DNA of 64,000 nucleotides from Fimbriimonadales bacterium. GTDB lineage: Bacteria; Armatimonadota; Fimbriimonadia; Fimbriimonadales; GBS-DC. Under the pieces are notes generated by a model, which was not told the origin of the DNA, made no database searches, and saw only the letters and a program-made list of their open reading frames with translations. Positions within the stretch are counted from its first letter, which is position 1. Each line of letters begins with the position of its first letter. The position numbers and the translations under genes were made by a program. This document shows positions 32,993 through 41,898 of the stretch, in pieces. The stretch covers positions 1,701,221 through 1,765,220 of the forward strand of contig AP024673.1 in the NCBI GenBank assembly GCA_025998675.1, in the 5' to 3' direction.

Positions 32993-33758
32993 AGCGGCGC
33001 GGGGGGCGCGGCATCTCGCGCAAGAGGGCGTCGGGCAGCGTCTCCAGCAGCAGCTCGCCAACGCGACTGAAAGTGAATCCGCGTTCACGCGCAGCGCCCT
33101 TCGGGTCGCGCATGAACTTCACCCAGAACACGGCGTCTTCCGTCAGTAAGCGCATCACCTGGTGCATCTGCAGCTGGTCGAGCCGTTCCAGTTCGTGGCT
33201 TGCCCAGACCGTGATTTCCAGAGGCGCGCCTGATTCGTAGGCGAGCCGCTCATAGTCGCTGACGGCTTCGGCGTGTCGTCCGAGGTTATCCAGCAGGCGT
33301 GCGCGACGCATGCGGTAATGCGCGGCGCACGGTTGCAGCCGCACCAGATGATTCGCCACCCGAAGCGCGCGCCCATAATCCATAGCCTGCCAGTAGGCGT
33401 CCAGCAGATGCTCCAGTGGGATGGGGTGATCGGGCGTCTCCTGAAGCCAGCGCTCGCACTCGGCGACGGCTTCCGCCGTGTGCCCGCTCTCCAGCAGGAG
33501 TTCGACCAGCTGCTCACGCGCGGCGATGGAGTCAGGCTGGCGCTGCAGCGCTGCGCGGATGGCTTCGATGGCGCCGTTCCAATTCTCTTGCAATCGGTAC
33601 ACCTCTGCCAGGCGCAGATAGCATTCCAGGGACGCTTCGCCCGATTGCATGGCGCGGCGCAGCACCCGCGCCGCCTGTTTCAGCCGTCCACGCTGCAGGT
33701 ACGCCTCCGCCTGTTGCAGGGTCGTAGATTTCATCACGCGCTCTCCACTTTCGCCCAT
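32976..33758 (-). CDS. TPR-repeat protein
   Basis: The ~260-residue soluble protein has tandem tetratricopeptide units (AEAYLQRGRLKQAARVLRRA, LRLAEVYRLQENWNGAIEAI, LLESGHTAEAVAECERWLQ, LLDNLGRHAEAVSDYERLAY). The C-terminal part (FWVKFMRDPKGAARERGFTF) is not TPR. It is the first gene of the operon with folP and pyrC, which suggests only co-transcription. The ATG at 33758 (or the GTG just before it) lies 7-10 nt after a TATAAT box, so it is probably leaderless; a later ATG at 33734 has GGAGAG upstream and is an alternative. Confidence 0.8.
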   Translation of the reverse strand: MGESGERVMKSTTLQQAEAYLQRGRLKQAARVLRRAMQSGEASLECYLRLAEVYRLQENWNGAIEAIRAALQRQPDSIAAREQLVELLLESGHTAEAVAECERWLQETPDHPIPLEHLLDAYWQAMDYGRALRVANHLVRLQPCAAHYRMRRARLLDNLGRHAEAVSDYERLAYESGAPLEITVWASHELERLDQLQMHQVMRLLTEDAVFWVKFMRDPKGAARERGFTFSRVGELLLETLPDALLREMPRPPRRYAGYS

Positions 33759-33768
33759 CACACCCCTT

Positions 33769-33774
33769 ATTATA
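33769..33774 (-). promoter_or_regulatory. TATAAT -10 box of the TPR-folP-pyrC operon
   Basis: TATAAT on the minus strand ends 7 nt before an in-frame GTG (33761) and 10 nt before ATG (33758), fitting a leaderless transcript. Confidence 0.6.
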
Positions 33775-33804
33775 ATCCGTTCAGGGCACGGGCGAGTTCA
33801 GTAT

Positions 33805-35838
33805 TTATGCGATATTTTCGCAGGCGACGACCCGATTCCTGCCGCTCCGCTTGGCGGTTTCGAGCGCTTCATCCGCTTTTTCCAGCAATTCAACGGGGTT
33901 CTGGGTGCTGTTGGGGTAGGCGGCGACGCCAATGCTGAGCGAGATGGTGAATCGGGGAGCGCCCTGGGTGTCCTGAAACCGCGTCTCGCGCACTGCCTGG
34001 AGCAGGCGGTTCGCCGCCGTCACGCCCCCCTGCAAATTCGTGGACGGCATCAGTACCACGAACTCGTCGCCGCCGTAGCGAGCAATCAACTCCGTGTTGC
34101 GAAGCGTCCCTCGAAGCACATCTGCCAGCTGCACCAGCAGGTAGTCGCCCTCCAGATGTCCGTAGGTGTCGTTTACCTGTTTGAAGCGGTCCAGATCGAT
34201 GAGCATGACGGCAAGCGGATGCTGATAGCGTCGGCACAGGTTCACCTCCTCCCGATACCGATCCTGAAAGTGGCGATAGTTATACAATCCTGTCAGCCCG
34301 TCGGTAACGGCGAGCCGTTCGAGGTCGCTCAGCAGCGTCGCGCGCTCCAGCACGCTGGTCAACTGGAACGCCAGCGTCTGGAGCAGTTCGAGGTCAAGCG
34401 CGTTGAAGGGGGGCAGTTCGGTACGCCCCAGCGCGAGGAATCCCTGCGCGCGCATCCCCCCGCGCAAGGGAACGACCATCACGCTTGTGGCGGGCGCCAG
34501 CGACTCGACCAGCGCGTGGCTCGCGTCGTACACGCACGCCTGCACAGGCGCATCGGGGTCGCTCAGGTTTGGCAGAACCTCCTGCAGCGGCGGCATCAAG
34601 CCCTCGCGCGCCACAAGCGCCAGCTGCTTTTCGTTCCGGAGCAGCAGCTGCGCATGTTCGTAGGGGAGCAGGGAACGAAGCACGGTCAGCGCGCGCTGCG
34701 GCAGCAGACGCGGATTTTCCGCACTGAAAAGCAGGTTCTCCAGGTCGTAGAGCGTCTGGGTTTCTGCGAGGCGCACGCTCATCAGGCGCATCTGATCCAT
34801 CAGCGTCAGGAGCGCGGCGAGGTGCGGCGCGAGCGCACGCAGGCGTGTGCGCTGTTCCGGGCTGAACCCGTTCTGCGCGCGCGTGGTCAGCGCAAGCACG
34901 CCCAGCATACGCCCATCGCCCATCAGGGGAACGACTATCGCGTCGGCGCGATCCGCAGATTCGCCGTGTGCGTCCGCGATGCGCTCGGTACCCTGCACGG
35001 CGGCGCGAATCTGGTTGACCAGCGGCTGCACATCGGGCGGTTTGTGAAACGGGCGTTTGGGCGTTGTGAGGGCGGTTTTCTCCAGTTGGGCGAGCGCGCC
35101 TGTCGCCTGCGCCGCCTGCAGGATGGCTCCCGTCTCGTCCGTCAAGTAAATCACCGCGCCCGATGCGCCGAACCGCGCCCGCAACCGCTCCAGCAGCGCG
35201 TGCATCAGCGACTCCGTATCGCGCGCCTGCTGCAGCGCGTGCAGCAGTTCTGCGGCGTCCTGCAGGGCGGTCAGGTGTTCCTCCAGCCGATGGTAATGGT
35301 ACGCCAGTTCACGGTAGCTTTCGCGAATGCGTCGCTCGGCGGTCTCACTCTGCTCTACCGCGCGCGCGGCTTCTTCCAGCAGGGCGTTCTGGTCGGCTTG
35401 CACGCGCCGTTGCCAGAGCCACCCCAGCGCCGCGCCCAACCCCGCGACGCCCCCAGCCCAGCTCAGGGTAGTCATCTGGGCAGGCGGTTCGCCTGTGCGT
35501 AGCCAATCGGTCAGGTAGACCGCCGCGCCGCCCAGCGCGCCGCCCCACCACGCGCCCGACGCCCCCGACCGATGAGTCGCGTACAGCAACGGCAATACAA
35601 AGAGCCAGTAGGCAACCGATGCGCCTCCCAGCGCCCACACCACCGCCCCAGCCAGCGCGTTATCGACAAGCAGCGCCGCAACTGTCATGCGCGGCGACGC
35701 CCCACGACGCTCCAGTAGGCTCACCGTTAGCGCGCCCAGCACCAACCCCCCGAAACCCGCCCACGCCGCACTTGACGACGCCTGCGCCCAGAGCGCGCTC
35801 CCTAAATAGGCTATCCCAAACGCCCGCAACGCCCACAC
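33805..35838 (-). CDS. Membrane GAF-GGDEF diguanylate cyclase
   Basis: The protein has about 677 residues. The first ~150 are four to six hydrophobic helices (GFGGLVLGALTVSLL, ALAGAVVWALGGASVAYWLFVLPLL, AGGVAGLGAALGWLW). A coiled coil follows, then two GAF-like regions (ESLMHALLERLRARFGASGAVIYLTD, and a second near MSVRLAETQTLYDL). The C-terminal GGDEF domain has the intact signature RYGGDEFVVLMP and DGLTGLYNYRHFQDR. The inhibitory site reads R-N-T-E instead of RxxD. It should synthesise c-di-GMP at the membrane. The GTG start at 35838 is the first codon of the hydrophobic region. Confidence 0.9.
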   Translation of the reverse strand: MWALRAFGIAYLGSALWAQASSSAAWAGFGGLVLGALTVSLLERRGASPRMTVAALLVDNALAGAVVWALGGASVAYWLFVLPLLYATHRSGASGAWWGGALGGAAVYLTDWLRTGEPPAQMTTLSWAGGVAGLGAALGWLWQRRVQADQNALLEEAARAVEQSETAERRIRESYRELAYHYHRLEEHLTALQDAAELLHALQQARDTESLMHALLERLRARFGASGAVIYLTDETGAILQAAQATGALAQLEKTALTTPKRPFHKPPDVQPLVNQIRAAVQGTERIADAHGESADRADAIVVPLMGDGRMLGVLALTTRAQNGFSPEQRTRLRALAPHLAALLTLMDQMRLMSVRLAETQTLYDLENLLFSAENPRLLPQRALTVLRSLLPYEHAQLLLRNEKQLALVAREGLMPPLQEVLPNLSDPDAPVQACVYDASHALVESLAPATSVMVVPLRGGMRAQGFLALGRTELPPFNALDLELLQTLAFQLTSVLERATLLSDLERLAVTDGLTGLYNYRHFQDRYREEVNLCRRYQHPLAVMLIDLDRFKQVNDTYGHLEGDYLLVQLADVLRGTLRNTELIARYGGDEFVVLMPSTNLQGGVTAANRLLQAVRETRFQDTQGAPRFTISLSIGVAAYPNSTQNPVELLEKADEALETAKRSGRNRVVACENIA

Positions 35839-35932
35839 AAGAGACCCCAGCCGTTATAATTAAGTATACCTCTGCTGGCAGAATGAGCATTCAAGAGGGG
35901 ATAATGTCGCGCATGCTGTATCTGCTTTTGGG

Positions 35933-35938
35933 TATAAT
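35933..35938 (+). promoter_or_regulatory. TATAAT -10 box of the HerA-type gene
   Basis: TATAAT in GGGTATAATGCC lies 14 nt before an in-frame GTG (35953) and 17 nt before ATG (35956), predicting a very short leader of 5-10 nt. Confidence 0.55.
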
Positions 35939-35955
35939 GCCACATATAGCGGGTG

Positions 35956-38010
35956 ATGACCATGCAGACCCAATCGTTAGCAGATACACAGCGGAATGGC
36001 GCGCAGTCATCCAGCAGCGAACCAATCGGGCGCGTTGTGGCGACCGAGCGACAACCCAACACCGCGTACGAGTTCCATTTCTGGGCGACGAAAGACGCGC
36101 CGCTGGGGATTGGCACCCTTATTAAGGTCGATGCAGGCAAGCACAAAGTGTGGGGAGTCGTGACGGAAGGCTACTTCTATAACGATGTCGCCAACCCGCT
36201 GGCGGACTATCTGGGCTTCGACGGCAATCCCCAACTCCAGCCGCCCACCCAGCGCACCGAGATTCGGCTCTATCGCGCGGCGGTGCTACGCCATTATCCT
36301 GAGCAGCCCGTGCAGCCCGCGCCGATTGCGCCCGTCTACCTCGCGACAGAGCAGGATGTGCATCACGCTCTGCGCATCGACGAGATTCCCCTGCCGCGCC
36401 GTATCCCCGTCGGCGTCTATGAGAGCGGGACAACCCTCGTGCCCATCTACCTCGACGCCGACTTCCTGCTGGGACCCGAAGCGGGGCATCTCAATGTCAC
36501 GGGCACGAGCGGACTTGCCGCCAAAACGAGCGCTATCCAGTTCCTGCTGACCGCCATCTTTCAGAAAGCGAGCAAGAGCGTGGCGGTGGTCTGCTTCAAT
36601 GTGAAGGGCGGCGACCTGCTGTTTATTGACCATGAGCCGTTGCACGAACTGAGTGAACGCGACCTCGAGGTGTATCGGGCGGTGGGCATCGAGCCGAAGC
36701 CGTTCCCGCGCGTGGAGTATTACGCGCCCTACAAGCCCGACCGTGTGAACCTCGCCACCCTGCGCACGCACCCCGACCTGCGGCATAATGTACGCCCGAT
36801 GCTCTGGGGCATGAAGGAAGTGATGCGCTATGTGGAGGTGCTGCTCAACAAGGACGATGTGGACGCCAAAGCGGACGCCTTTCTGCAGTTCCTGCGCCAG
36901 CGCGTGATTGAGCCTGAGGTGTTCGAATTTGTGGGCGAGGAGGCAGAAATTCTCAACGCACGCAACCTGCCCACCCAGATGCGCGTGCGCAGTTTTGGCG
37001 ACCTTGTGCAGTGGTTCGAAATCGTGCTGAAGTATCTGGAAGCGAAGAATCAGAAACAGTGGCGCAGCTTCGCCGTGGAGACCATCCGCAAGATTCAGAA
37101 CCGCCTGGTGAACCTGACGACTCGCTTCGCGGGGCTGGTGGGCGAGTGTGAGACGCCCTCCGACCTGCCATGGGGCAAATTTGAAGATCGCACGGTCTAT
37201 GTAATCGATGTGGCGAACATGTCGGCGGAGGCGCAGGATTTGATTTTCACGCGCGTGATTGCCGAGCTGCGCGAGCGGATGGAACAGCGCGATCTGGGCG
37301 TCGAATCGGTGGTCGTGGTGGTGGACGAGCTGAACCAGTACGCGCCGAACACCAACCGCGAGACCTATGTGATGCGCACGCTGCGCGACATCTGCGCGCG
37401 CGGACGCTATCTGGGGCTGGTGCTGTTTGGGGCGCAGCAGTTCCGTTCGCAGGTAGACCGTCAGGTAGTGGGCAACTGTTCCACCGCGCTGTATGGGCGC
37501 ATCGAGATGGAGGAGCTGGCGCAGCCGGGGTACGCCATTTTTGGCGACGCGGCGAAGGAGAAGCTCGGCGCGCTCGCGCCGGGCGAGATGCTGGTGCGCC
37601 ATCCGTACTTCAACCAGCCGATTTTCGTGCGCTTCCCGCGCCCTGCGCTCATGCGCGGTCAGGACGGCTTGAGCCGCTACCCCGCCACGCCCGACCTGCC
37701 GCTGGAGGACGCCGTGTGGCACAACCTGCGCCCGCTGAACCCCGCGCTGGCGCGCAACGATGTCGCCGACCTGATTGCACGCACGCGCAACGGCAACGGC
37801 GAACCGAACCGCGACGCTGTCGTCAGCGCGATGCACAGGGTGCTGGTGAGCAAGCCCGCGCCCGAATCGGTGCTGCGCGAATTCGAACGCGCGCTTCCCA
37901 GGGTGGTCGCGACGCGCCGCGTCGAGGCTGAACCGCTCCCCACGGACGGTCAGCCGCCTGTGGACCCGCCGCTCGGCTCGCTGGACGATGAGGACGACCC
38001 ATTCCTCTGA
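35956..38010 (+). CDS. HerA-type (DUF87) hexameric ATPase
   Basis: The 684-residue protein begins with a HAS-barrel-like domain (IGRVVATERQPNTAYEFHF ... KVWGVVTEGYFYND). The P-loop is GTSGLAAKTSAIQFLL, one residue longer and with Ala in place of the last Gly of the classic HerA GxxGxGK[ST]. The Walker B-like VVVVVDELNQYAP and the arginine-finger region (GLVLFGAQQFRSQVDRQVVGN) are present. HerA-type ATPases translocate DNA with the NurA nuclease or work as other DNA motors. No NurA gene lies in the window. The last ~40 residues are acidic. ATG at 35956 and 35962 are both possible; a weak GGTGA precedes the second. Confidence 0.8.
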   Translation: MTMQTQSLADTQRNGAQSSSSEPIGRVVATERQPNTAYEFHFWATKDAPLGIGTLIKVDAGKHKVWGVVTEGYFYNDVANPLADYLGFDGNPQLQPPTQRTEIRLYRAAVLRHYPEQPVQPAPIAPVYLATEQDVHHALRIDEIPLPRRIPVGVYESGTTLVPIYLDADFLLGPEAGHLNVTGTSGLAAKTSAIQFLLTAIFQKASKSVAVVCFNVKGGDLLFIDHEPLHELSERDLEVYRAVGIEPKPFPRVEYYAPYKPDRVNLATLRTHPDLRHNVRPMLWGMKEVMRYVEVLLNKDDVDAKADAFLQFLRQRVIEPEVFEFVGEEAEILNARNLPTQMRVRSFGDLVQWFEIVLKYLEAKNQKQWRSFAVETIRKIQNRLVNLTTRFAGLVGECETPSDLPWGKFEDRTVYVIDVANMSAEAQDLIFTRVIAELRERMEQRDLGVESVVVVVDELNQYAPNTNRETYVMRTLRDICARGRYLGLVLFGAQQFRSQVDRQVVGNCSTALYGRIEMEELAQPGYAIFGDAAKEKLGALAPGEMLVRHPYFNQPIFVRFPRPALMRGQDGLSRYPATPDLPLEDAVWHNLRPLNPALARNDVADLIARTRNGNGEPNRDAVVSAMHRVLVSKPAPESVLREFERALPRVVATRRVEAEPLPTDGQPPVDPPLGSLDDEDDPFL

Positions 38011-38034
38011 AACTTTTCATACGGCAATTGCGTA
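38008..38034 (+). promoter_or_regulatory. ECF-sigma-like promoter overlapping the HerA-type stop codon
   Basis: TGAAAC (38008-38013), whose TGA is the stop codon, and CGTA (38031-38034) are 17 bp apart, close to the TGAAAC-N16-CGTA consensus of sigma-W-type ECF factors. It leads into the gene at 38061. Confidence 0.4.
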
Positions 38035-38060
38035 GGCTCTAAATGAGGAGGTCAGAACTC

Positions 38061-38246
38061 ATGCAACCGAATGTTGGCGGCGCAGATCGTGTGCTACGGA
38101 TTGTGCTGGGCGCGGCGATTATCGGCTGGGGCGTCTATGCCCAGAGCTGGTGGGGGCTGATAGGCGCGCCCCTGTTGCTCTCAGGGCTGGTCGGGCAGTG
38201 TTTCCTTTACAAGCTCATCGGCGTTTCCACCTGTAAAGTGAGGTAA
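38061..38246 (+). CDS. Small membrane protein, DUF2892 (YgaP-like)
   Basis: The 61-residue protein has MQPNVGGADRVLRIVLG, then two hydrophobic segments (AAIIGWGVYAQSWWGLIGAPLLLSGLVGQ broken by WW) and the final CFLYKLIGVSTC. The N-P-G-DR pattern and closing CxxxxxxGxxTC match DUF2892 proteins, often linked to rhodanese or redox genes. The ATG at 38061 has AGGAGG 8 nt upstream. No rhodanese is adjacent. Confidence 0.85.
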   Translation: MQPNVGGADRVLRIVLGAAIIGWGVYAQSWWGLIGAPLLLSGLVGQCFLYKLIGVSTCKVR

Positions 38247-38370
38247 TCTCTATCGGCGCGGCGGAGTTCGTAAATATCCTTCGCAGGCAGCGAGCGTCGA
38301 GCGCGTTGTAGCCCTCACCCCCATCCCCTCTCTCGCAAGCGAGAGAGGGGAAGTGTTTGGCACGATTGGT
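38247..38370. repeat. Decayed palindromic element D
   Basis: GGAGTTCGTAAAT near 38262 resembles the left inner terminus, GCCCTCACCCC and CCTCTCTCGCAAGCGAGAGAGG the core hairpin, and ATTGGTACT near 38361 the right end; the right inner terminus is missing. No coding capacity. Confidence 0.55.
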
Positions 38371-38423
38371 ACTAAGTGCCTCCGCGCTCTATTTGCAACA
38401 TGTGCGCGCATCACCGTCTGTAT

Positions 38424-38453
38424 GGAGTGCGGAAGCTGACGCTTCAGCACTCC
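38424..38453. repeat. Short form of the GGAGTGC hairpin repeat
   Basis: GGAGTGCGGAAGC then GCTTCAGCACTCC: one inner hairpin is replaced by a short TGAC loop. It lies between element D and the etfA stop codon. Confidence 0.7.
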
Positions 38454-38521
38454 AAAAGGCGTCGTGCGCCCTGCGCACTTTGACCGATAGCGGCGCAGTT
38501 GACGATCTAATGCAAAGGCTT

Positions 38522-39481
38522 TTAGCCCTTACTATTCTTCAGCAGCTCGGTCAGTTCGGGCACGACCTGATAAAGGTCCGCCACCAGCCCGTAGTCTGCC
38601 ACCTGGAAGATGGGCGCTTCGGGGTCGGTGTTGATGGCGACGATGACCTTGGAGTCCTTCATGCCCGCCAGGTGTTGCACCGAGCCGGACACCGCGACGG
38701 CGATGTAGAGTTCGGGGGCGACGGTCTTGCCCGTTTGCCCGACCTGCAGTTCGTTGGGCGCGATGCCTGAGTCCACTGCCGCGCGGGTTGCGCCGACGGC
38801 GCCGCCCAGAGCGTCCGCAAGTCCGCCGATATATTTTTCGAAGGTTTCGGGGTCTTTCAGCGGGCGTCCGCCGGAGACGACCACGCGCGCCTGCGTCAGG
38901 TCGGGGCGTCCGCCGCCGCCGCCTTGCAGGCTCACCCACTCGGAGCGCATAGGAATCTCGGCGGGCGCGTCGGCAGCCTGCACGGGCGACTCCGCGCCCT
39001 TCGGCTCAGGCTTGCCCCACGCAGGACCGCGCACGGTCATCACCACAGGAGCGCCTTCCACTTCAAAAGCGCCAATCAGGTTCGCCGAGTAGATGGGGCG
39101 TTTGGCGACCAGTTTGCCGTCGGTTTGCTCCAGCGCGATGATGTCGCTGAGCATCGGGGCGTCCAGCAGCCCGGCGACACGCGCCAGCACATCGCGACTG
39201 AAGGTGGTGGTCGTCGCGACGACGGCGTCCGCGCCGAGCTGTCGCGCATAATGGGCGACCACGGGCGCGTAGCGCTCCGCCAGCGGCTTCGACAGCGCGG
39301 GATGGTTCACGGTCAGCACCGCCTGTGCGCCGTATCCCGTGAGCGTCTCCACACCCTGCAGAGCGTCGCCAATCGCCAGCACGGTGAATTCGGACGCCTT
39401 CTGCTGCGCAAACGCAATTGCGGGCAGGCTCTTCTCCGAGACGCGCCCGCCGTCCGTTTCTGCCAGTACGAGTATCTTCAT
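38522..39481 (-). CDS. etfA: Electron transfer flavoprotein alpha subunit
   Basis: EtfA binds FAD and passes electrons from acyl-CoA dehydrogenases toward the quinone pool. The 319-residue protein has the N-terminal [18 protein letters not shown] and the C-terminal FAD-binding region ([56 protein letters not shown]). The ATG at 39481 has AGGAGG upstream, 11 bp past the etfB stop. Confidence 0.96.
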   Translation of the reverse strand: MKILVLAETDGGRVSEKSLPAIAFAQQKASEFTVLAIGDALQGVETLTGYGAQAVLTVNHPALSKPLAERYAPVVAHYARQLGADAVVATTTTFSRDVLARVAGLLDAPMLSDIIALEQTDGKLVAKRPIYSANLIGAFEVEGAPVVMTVRGPAWGKPEPKGAESPVQAADAPAEIPMRSEWVSLQGGGGGRPDLTQARVVVSGGRPLKDPETFEKYIGGLADALGGAVGATRAAVDSGIAPNELQVGQTGKTVAPELYIAVAVSGSVQHLAGMKDSKVIVAINTDPEAPIFQVADYGLVADLYQVVPELTELLKNSKG

Positions 39482-39492
39482 CGCCAAGCCTC

Positions 39493-40242
39493 CTAAATCA
39501 CGCGCGCCTCTTCTCGCAACAGGCGCACCAGTTCATGCACATCGTTGACGCGCTTGCCTGCCTTACGCGCGGGGGGCGCTTCGACTCCCGTCAGGCGCAC
39601 GCGCGCACGGGGCTGCACGCCGAGGTCGGCAGGGGTCAGCGTCTCGAGCGGCTTGCTGCGCGCGCGCACGATTCCCGTCAGGGCGACATAGCGCGGCTCG
39701 TTCAGGCGCAAGTCCGCCGTGATAATCGCGGGCAGGGATACTTTGATGGTCTCGATGCCGTTGTCCGTCTCGCGCTCGACAAGCGCACTGCCGTTCTCGA
39801 CGCTTACTTTTGAGGCGAAGGTCGCCTGCGGCAGGTCTAAAATCGCCGCCAGCATCTGTCCGACCTGGTTCTCGTCCATATCGATGGCTTGCTTGCCCAT
39901 CAGCATCAGGTTCGGCTGCTCGCGCTGGTAGACGGCGGCGAGCAATCGGGCGACGCTGGGGGCGTCGAGCGGTTCGTCGGTCTGCACGAGGATGGCACGA
40001 TCCGCGCCCATCGCCAGCGCGGTGCGCAACTGCTCCTGCGACTCCGCGCCGCCAATCGACACGGCGACCACTTCAGTGGCTTTACCCGCTTCCTTAAGGC
40101 GTATCGCTTCCTCTAATGCAATCTCATCGAAGGGGTTCACCGCCATCTGCAGCCCGTCGCGATTGATGTCGGTTCCCGCCGCGTTGGGAGTGATTTTCGC
40201 ATACGGGTCAGGCACACGCTTCACTGAAACCAATATCTTCAT
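39493..40242 (-). CDS. etfB: Electron transfer flavoprotein beta subunit
   Basis: EtfB pairs with EtfA and holds the AMP-type nucleotide. The 249-residue protein begins MKILVSVKRVPDPYAKI and has NPFDEIALEEAIRLKE and MGADRAILVQTDE. The ATG at 40242 has GAGGAGG about 8 nt upstream and a TATAAT box further up. First gene of the etfB-etfA operon; convergent with nothing, divergent from comM. Confidence 0.96.
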   Translation of the reverse strand: MKILVSVKRVPDPYAKITPNAAGTDINRDGLQMAVNPFDEIALEEAIRLKEAGKATEVVAVSIGGAESQEQLRTALAMGADRAILVQTDEPLDAPSVARLLAAVYQREQPNLMLMGKQAIDMDENQVGQMLAAILDLPQATFASKVSVENGSALVERETDNGIETIKVSLPAIITADLRLNEPRYVALTGIVRARSKPLETLTPADLGVQPRARVRLTGVEAPPARKAGKRVNDVHELVRLLREEARVI

Positions 40243-40266
40243 CGATAAATTGCCTCCTCGCGTCAG

Positions 40267-40272
40267 ATTATA
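40267..40272 (-). promoter_or_regulatory. TATAAT -10 box of etfBA
   Basis: TATAAT on the minus strand lies 24 nt before the etfB ATG, with GAGGAGG in the leader. Confidence 0.6.
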
Positions 40273-40355
40273 CCCAAGCGGCGCGGAATTTGACTCGCTG
40301 TTCGAAAAATCGGGGCGGCAGGAAATGGGCAACGCGCGTGGAATGGAGTCGCGCC

Positions 40356-41894
40356 ATGTTCGCTCGCGTGGAGAGCGCCGCGCTGCACGGAATCGACGCC
40401 TTCACCGTGCAGATTGAGGTAGACCTGCAGCAGGGCACGCCGTTCTGGACGCTGGTGGGCTTGCCTGACACGGCGGTGCAGGAGTCGCGCGACCGTGTGC
40501 GCACGGCGATTCGCAATTCGGGGCTTTACTTCCCGCTGCTCAAGCTCACAGTGAACCTCGCGCCTGCCGATGTGCGCAAAGAGGGTCCCGCCTACGACCT
40601 GCCGATGGCGGTGGGCATTCTGGCGGTCTCGGAGCAGGTACCGCCGGACGCGCTGGAGGACACACTGATTGTGGGCGAGTTGTCGCTGGACGGCGGCGTG
40701 CGCCCGGTGAACGGCGTGCTGTCGATTGCGATGCACGCCCGCGATTCGGGCAAGCGGCGGCTGATTGTGCCGCAGGCGAACGCGGAGGAGGCGGCGGTCG
40801 TCGGCGGCATCGAGGTGTACGGGGTGGAGACGCTGCTGGACGCCGTGCAGTTGCTGATTAACCCCGCGCACAAGTCGCCCACGCGCGTGGATGTGAACGC
40901 GCTGCTGCGCCAGCCTGCGGAGTACGAGGTGGACTTCTCGGAGATTCGCGGGCAGGAGCAGGCGAAGCGCGCGCTGGAGATTGCGGCGGCGGGCGGGCAT
41001 AATGTGCTGCTGATTGGTCCGCCGGGGTCGGGCAAGACGATGCTGGCGCGTCGGCTGCCAACGATTCTGCCGCCGCTTACGCTGGAGGAGGCGTTGCAGA
41101 CCACGCGCCTGTATAGCGCGGCGGGCTTGCTGCCCCCCAAAACCGGGCTGATGACCGCGCGCCCGTTCCGCTCGCCGCACCACACCACCTCCTACGCCGC
41201 GCTGGTGGGCGGCGGCAGCATCCCGCGTCCGGGCGAAATCTCGCTCGCGCACAACGGCGTGCTGTTTCTGGACGAGCTGCCCGAATTCAAGCGCGATGTG
41301 CTGGAGGCGATGCGCCAGCCCTTAGAAGACGGCGTGGTGTCCGTCTCGCGCGTGCAGGCGGCGGTGCAGTTCCCCGCGCGGTGCATGCTCGTCGCCGCGA
41401 TGAACCCCTGCCCCTGCGGCTTCTACGGCGACACACACCAGACCTGCCAGTGCAACCCCACGATGATTCGCAAATACCTGCAGCGCATTTCGGGACCACT
41501 ACTGGATCGGATTGACATCCACCTCGAAGTGCCGCGCCTCAAGCAGGACGAGTTGCTGAGCCTTCAGGCAGGCGAGCGTTCGGCGGCAATCCGCGAGCGG
41601 GTCGTGCGCGCCCGTGAGCGTCAGCTGGAGCGGCTGCGCCCCTACGGAATCGTGTGCAACGCGCAGATGAGTTCGAAGCTGGTGCGCGAACACTGTCGGG
41701 TGGGCGAGGACGCGCAGAGCTACCTGCGCACGGCGGTGAATCGGCTGGGGCTGAGCGCGCGCGCCTACGACCGTATCCTCAAAATCGCCCGCACCATCGC
41801 CGACCTGGAGGGTGCGGAGGCGATTCTGCTGCCCCACATCGCTGAAGCCGTGCAGTACCGCAGCATCGATCGGCGGTTCTGGGGGAGCGGGTAG
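40356..41894 (+). CDS. comM: YifB/ComM-family AAA+ ATPase (Mg-chelatase-like)
   Basis: ComM is a helicase-like AAA+ protein that helps branch migration during natural transformation. The 512-residue protein has the N-terminal Lon-like domain (GLPDTAVQESRDRVRTAIRNSG), Walker A GPPGSGKTMLARRLP, Walker B LFLDELPEF, NPCPCGFYGD, and the C-terminal YRSIDRRFW. The ATG at 40356 has GGAG upstream. comEA and a ComEC-like hydrolase are 13-15 kb away, fitting a competent organism. Confidence 0.95.
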   Translation: MFARVESAALHGIDAFTVQIEVDLQQGTPFWTLVGLPDTAVQESRDRVRTAIRNSGLYFPLLKLTVNLAPADVRKEGPAYDLPMAVGILAVSEQVPPDALEDTLIVGELSLDGGVRPVNGVLSIAMHARDSGKRRLIVPQANAEEAAVVGGIEVYGVETLLDAVQLLINPAHKSPTRVDVNALLRQPAEYEVDFSEIRGQEQAKRALEIAAAGGHNVLLIGPPGSGKTMLARRLPTILPPLTLEEALQTTRLYSAAGLLPPKTGLMTARPFRSPHHTTSYAALVGGGSIPRPGEISLAHNGVLFLDELPEFKRDVLEAMRQPLEDGVVSVSRVQAAVQFPARCMLVAAMNPCPCGFYGDTHQTCQCNPTMIRKYLQRISGPLLDRIDIHLEVPRLKQDELLSLQAGERSAAIRERVVRARERQLERLRPYGIVCNAQMSSKLVREHCRVGEDAQSYLRTAVNRLGLSARAYDRILKIARTIADLEGAEAILLPHIAEAVQYRSIDRRFWGSG

Positions 41895-41898
41895 ACGC

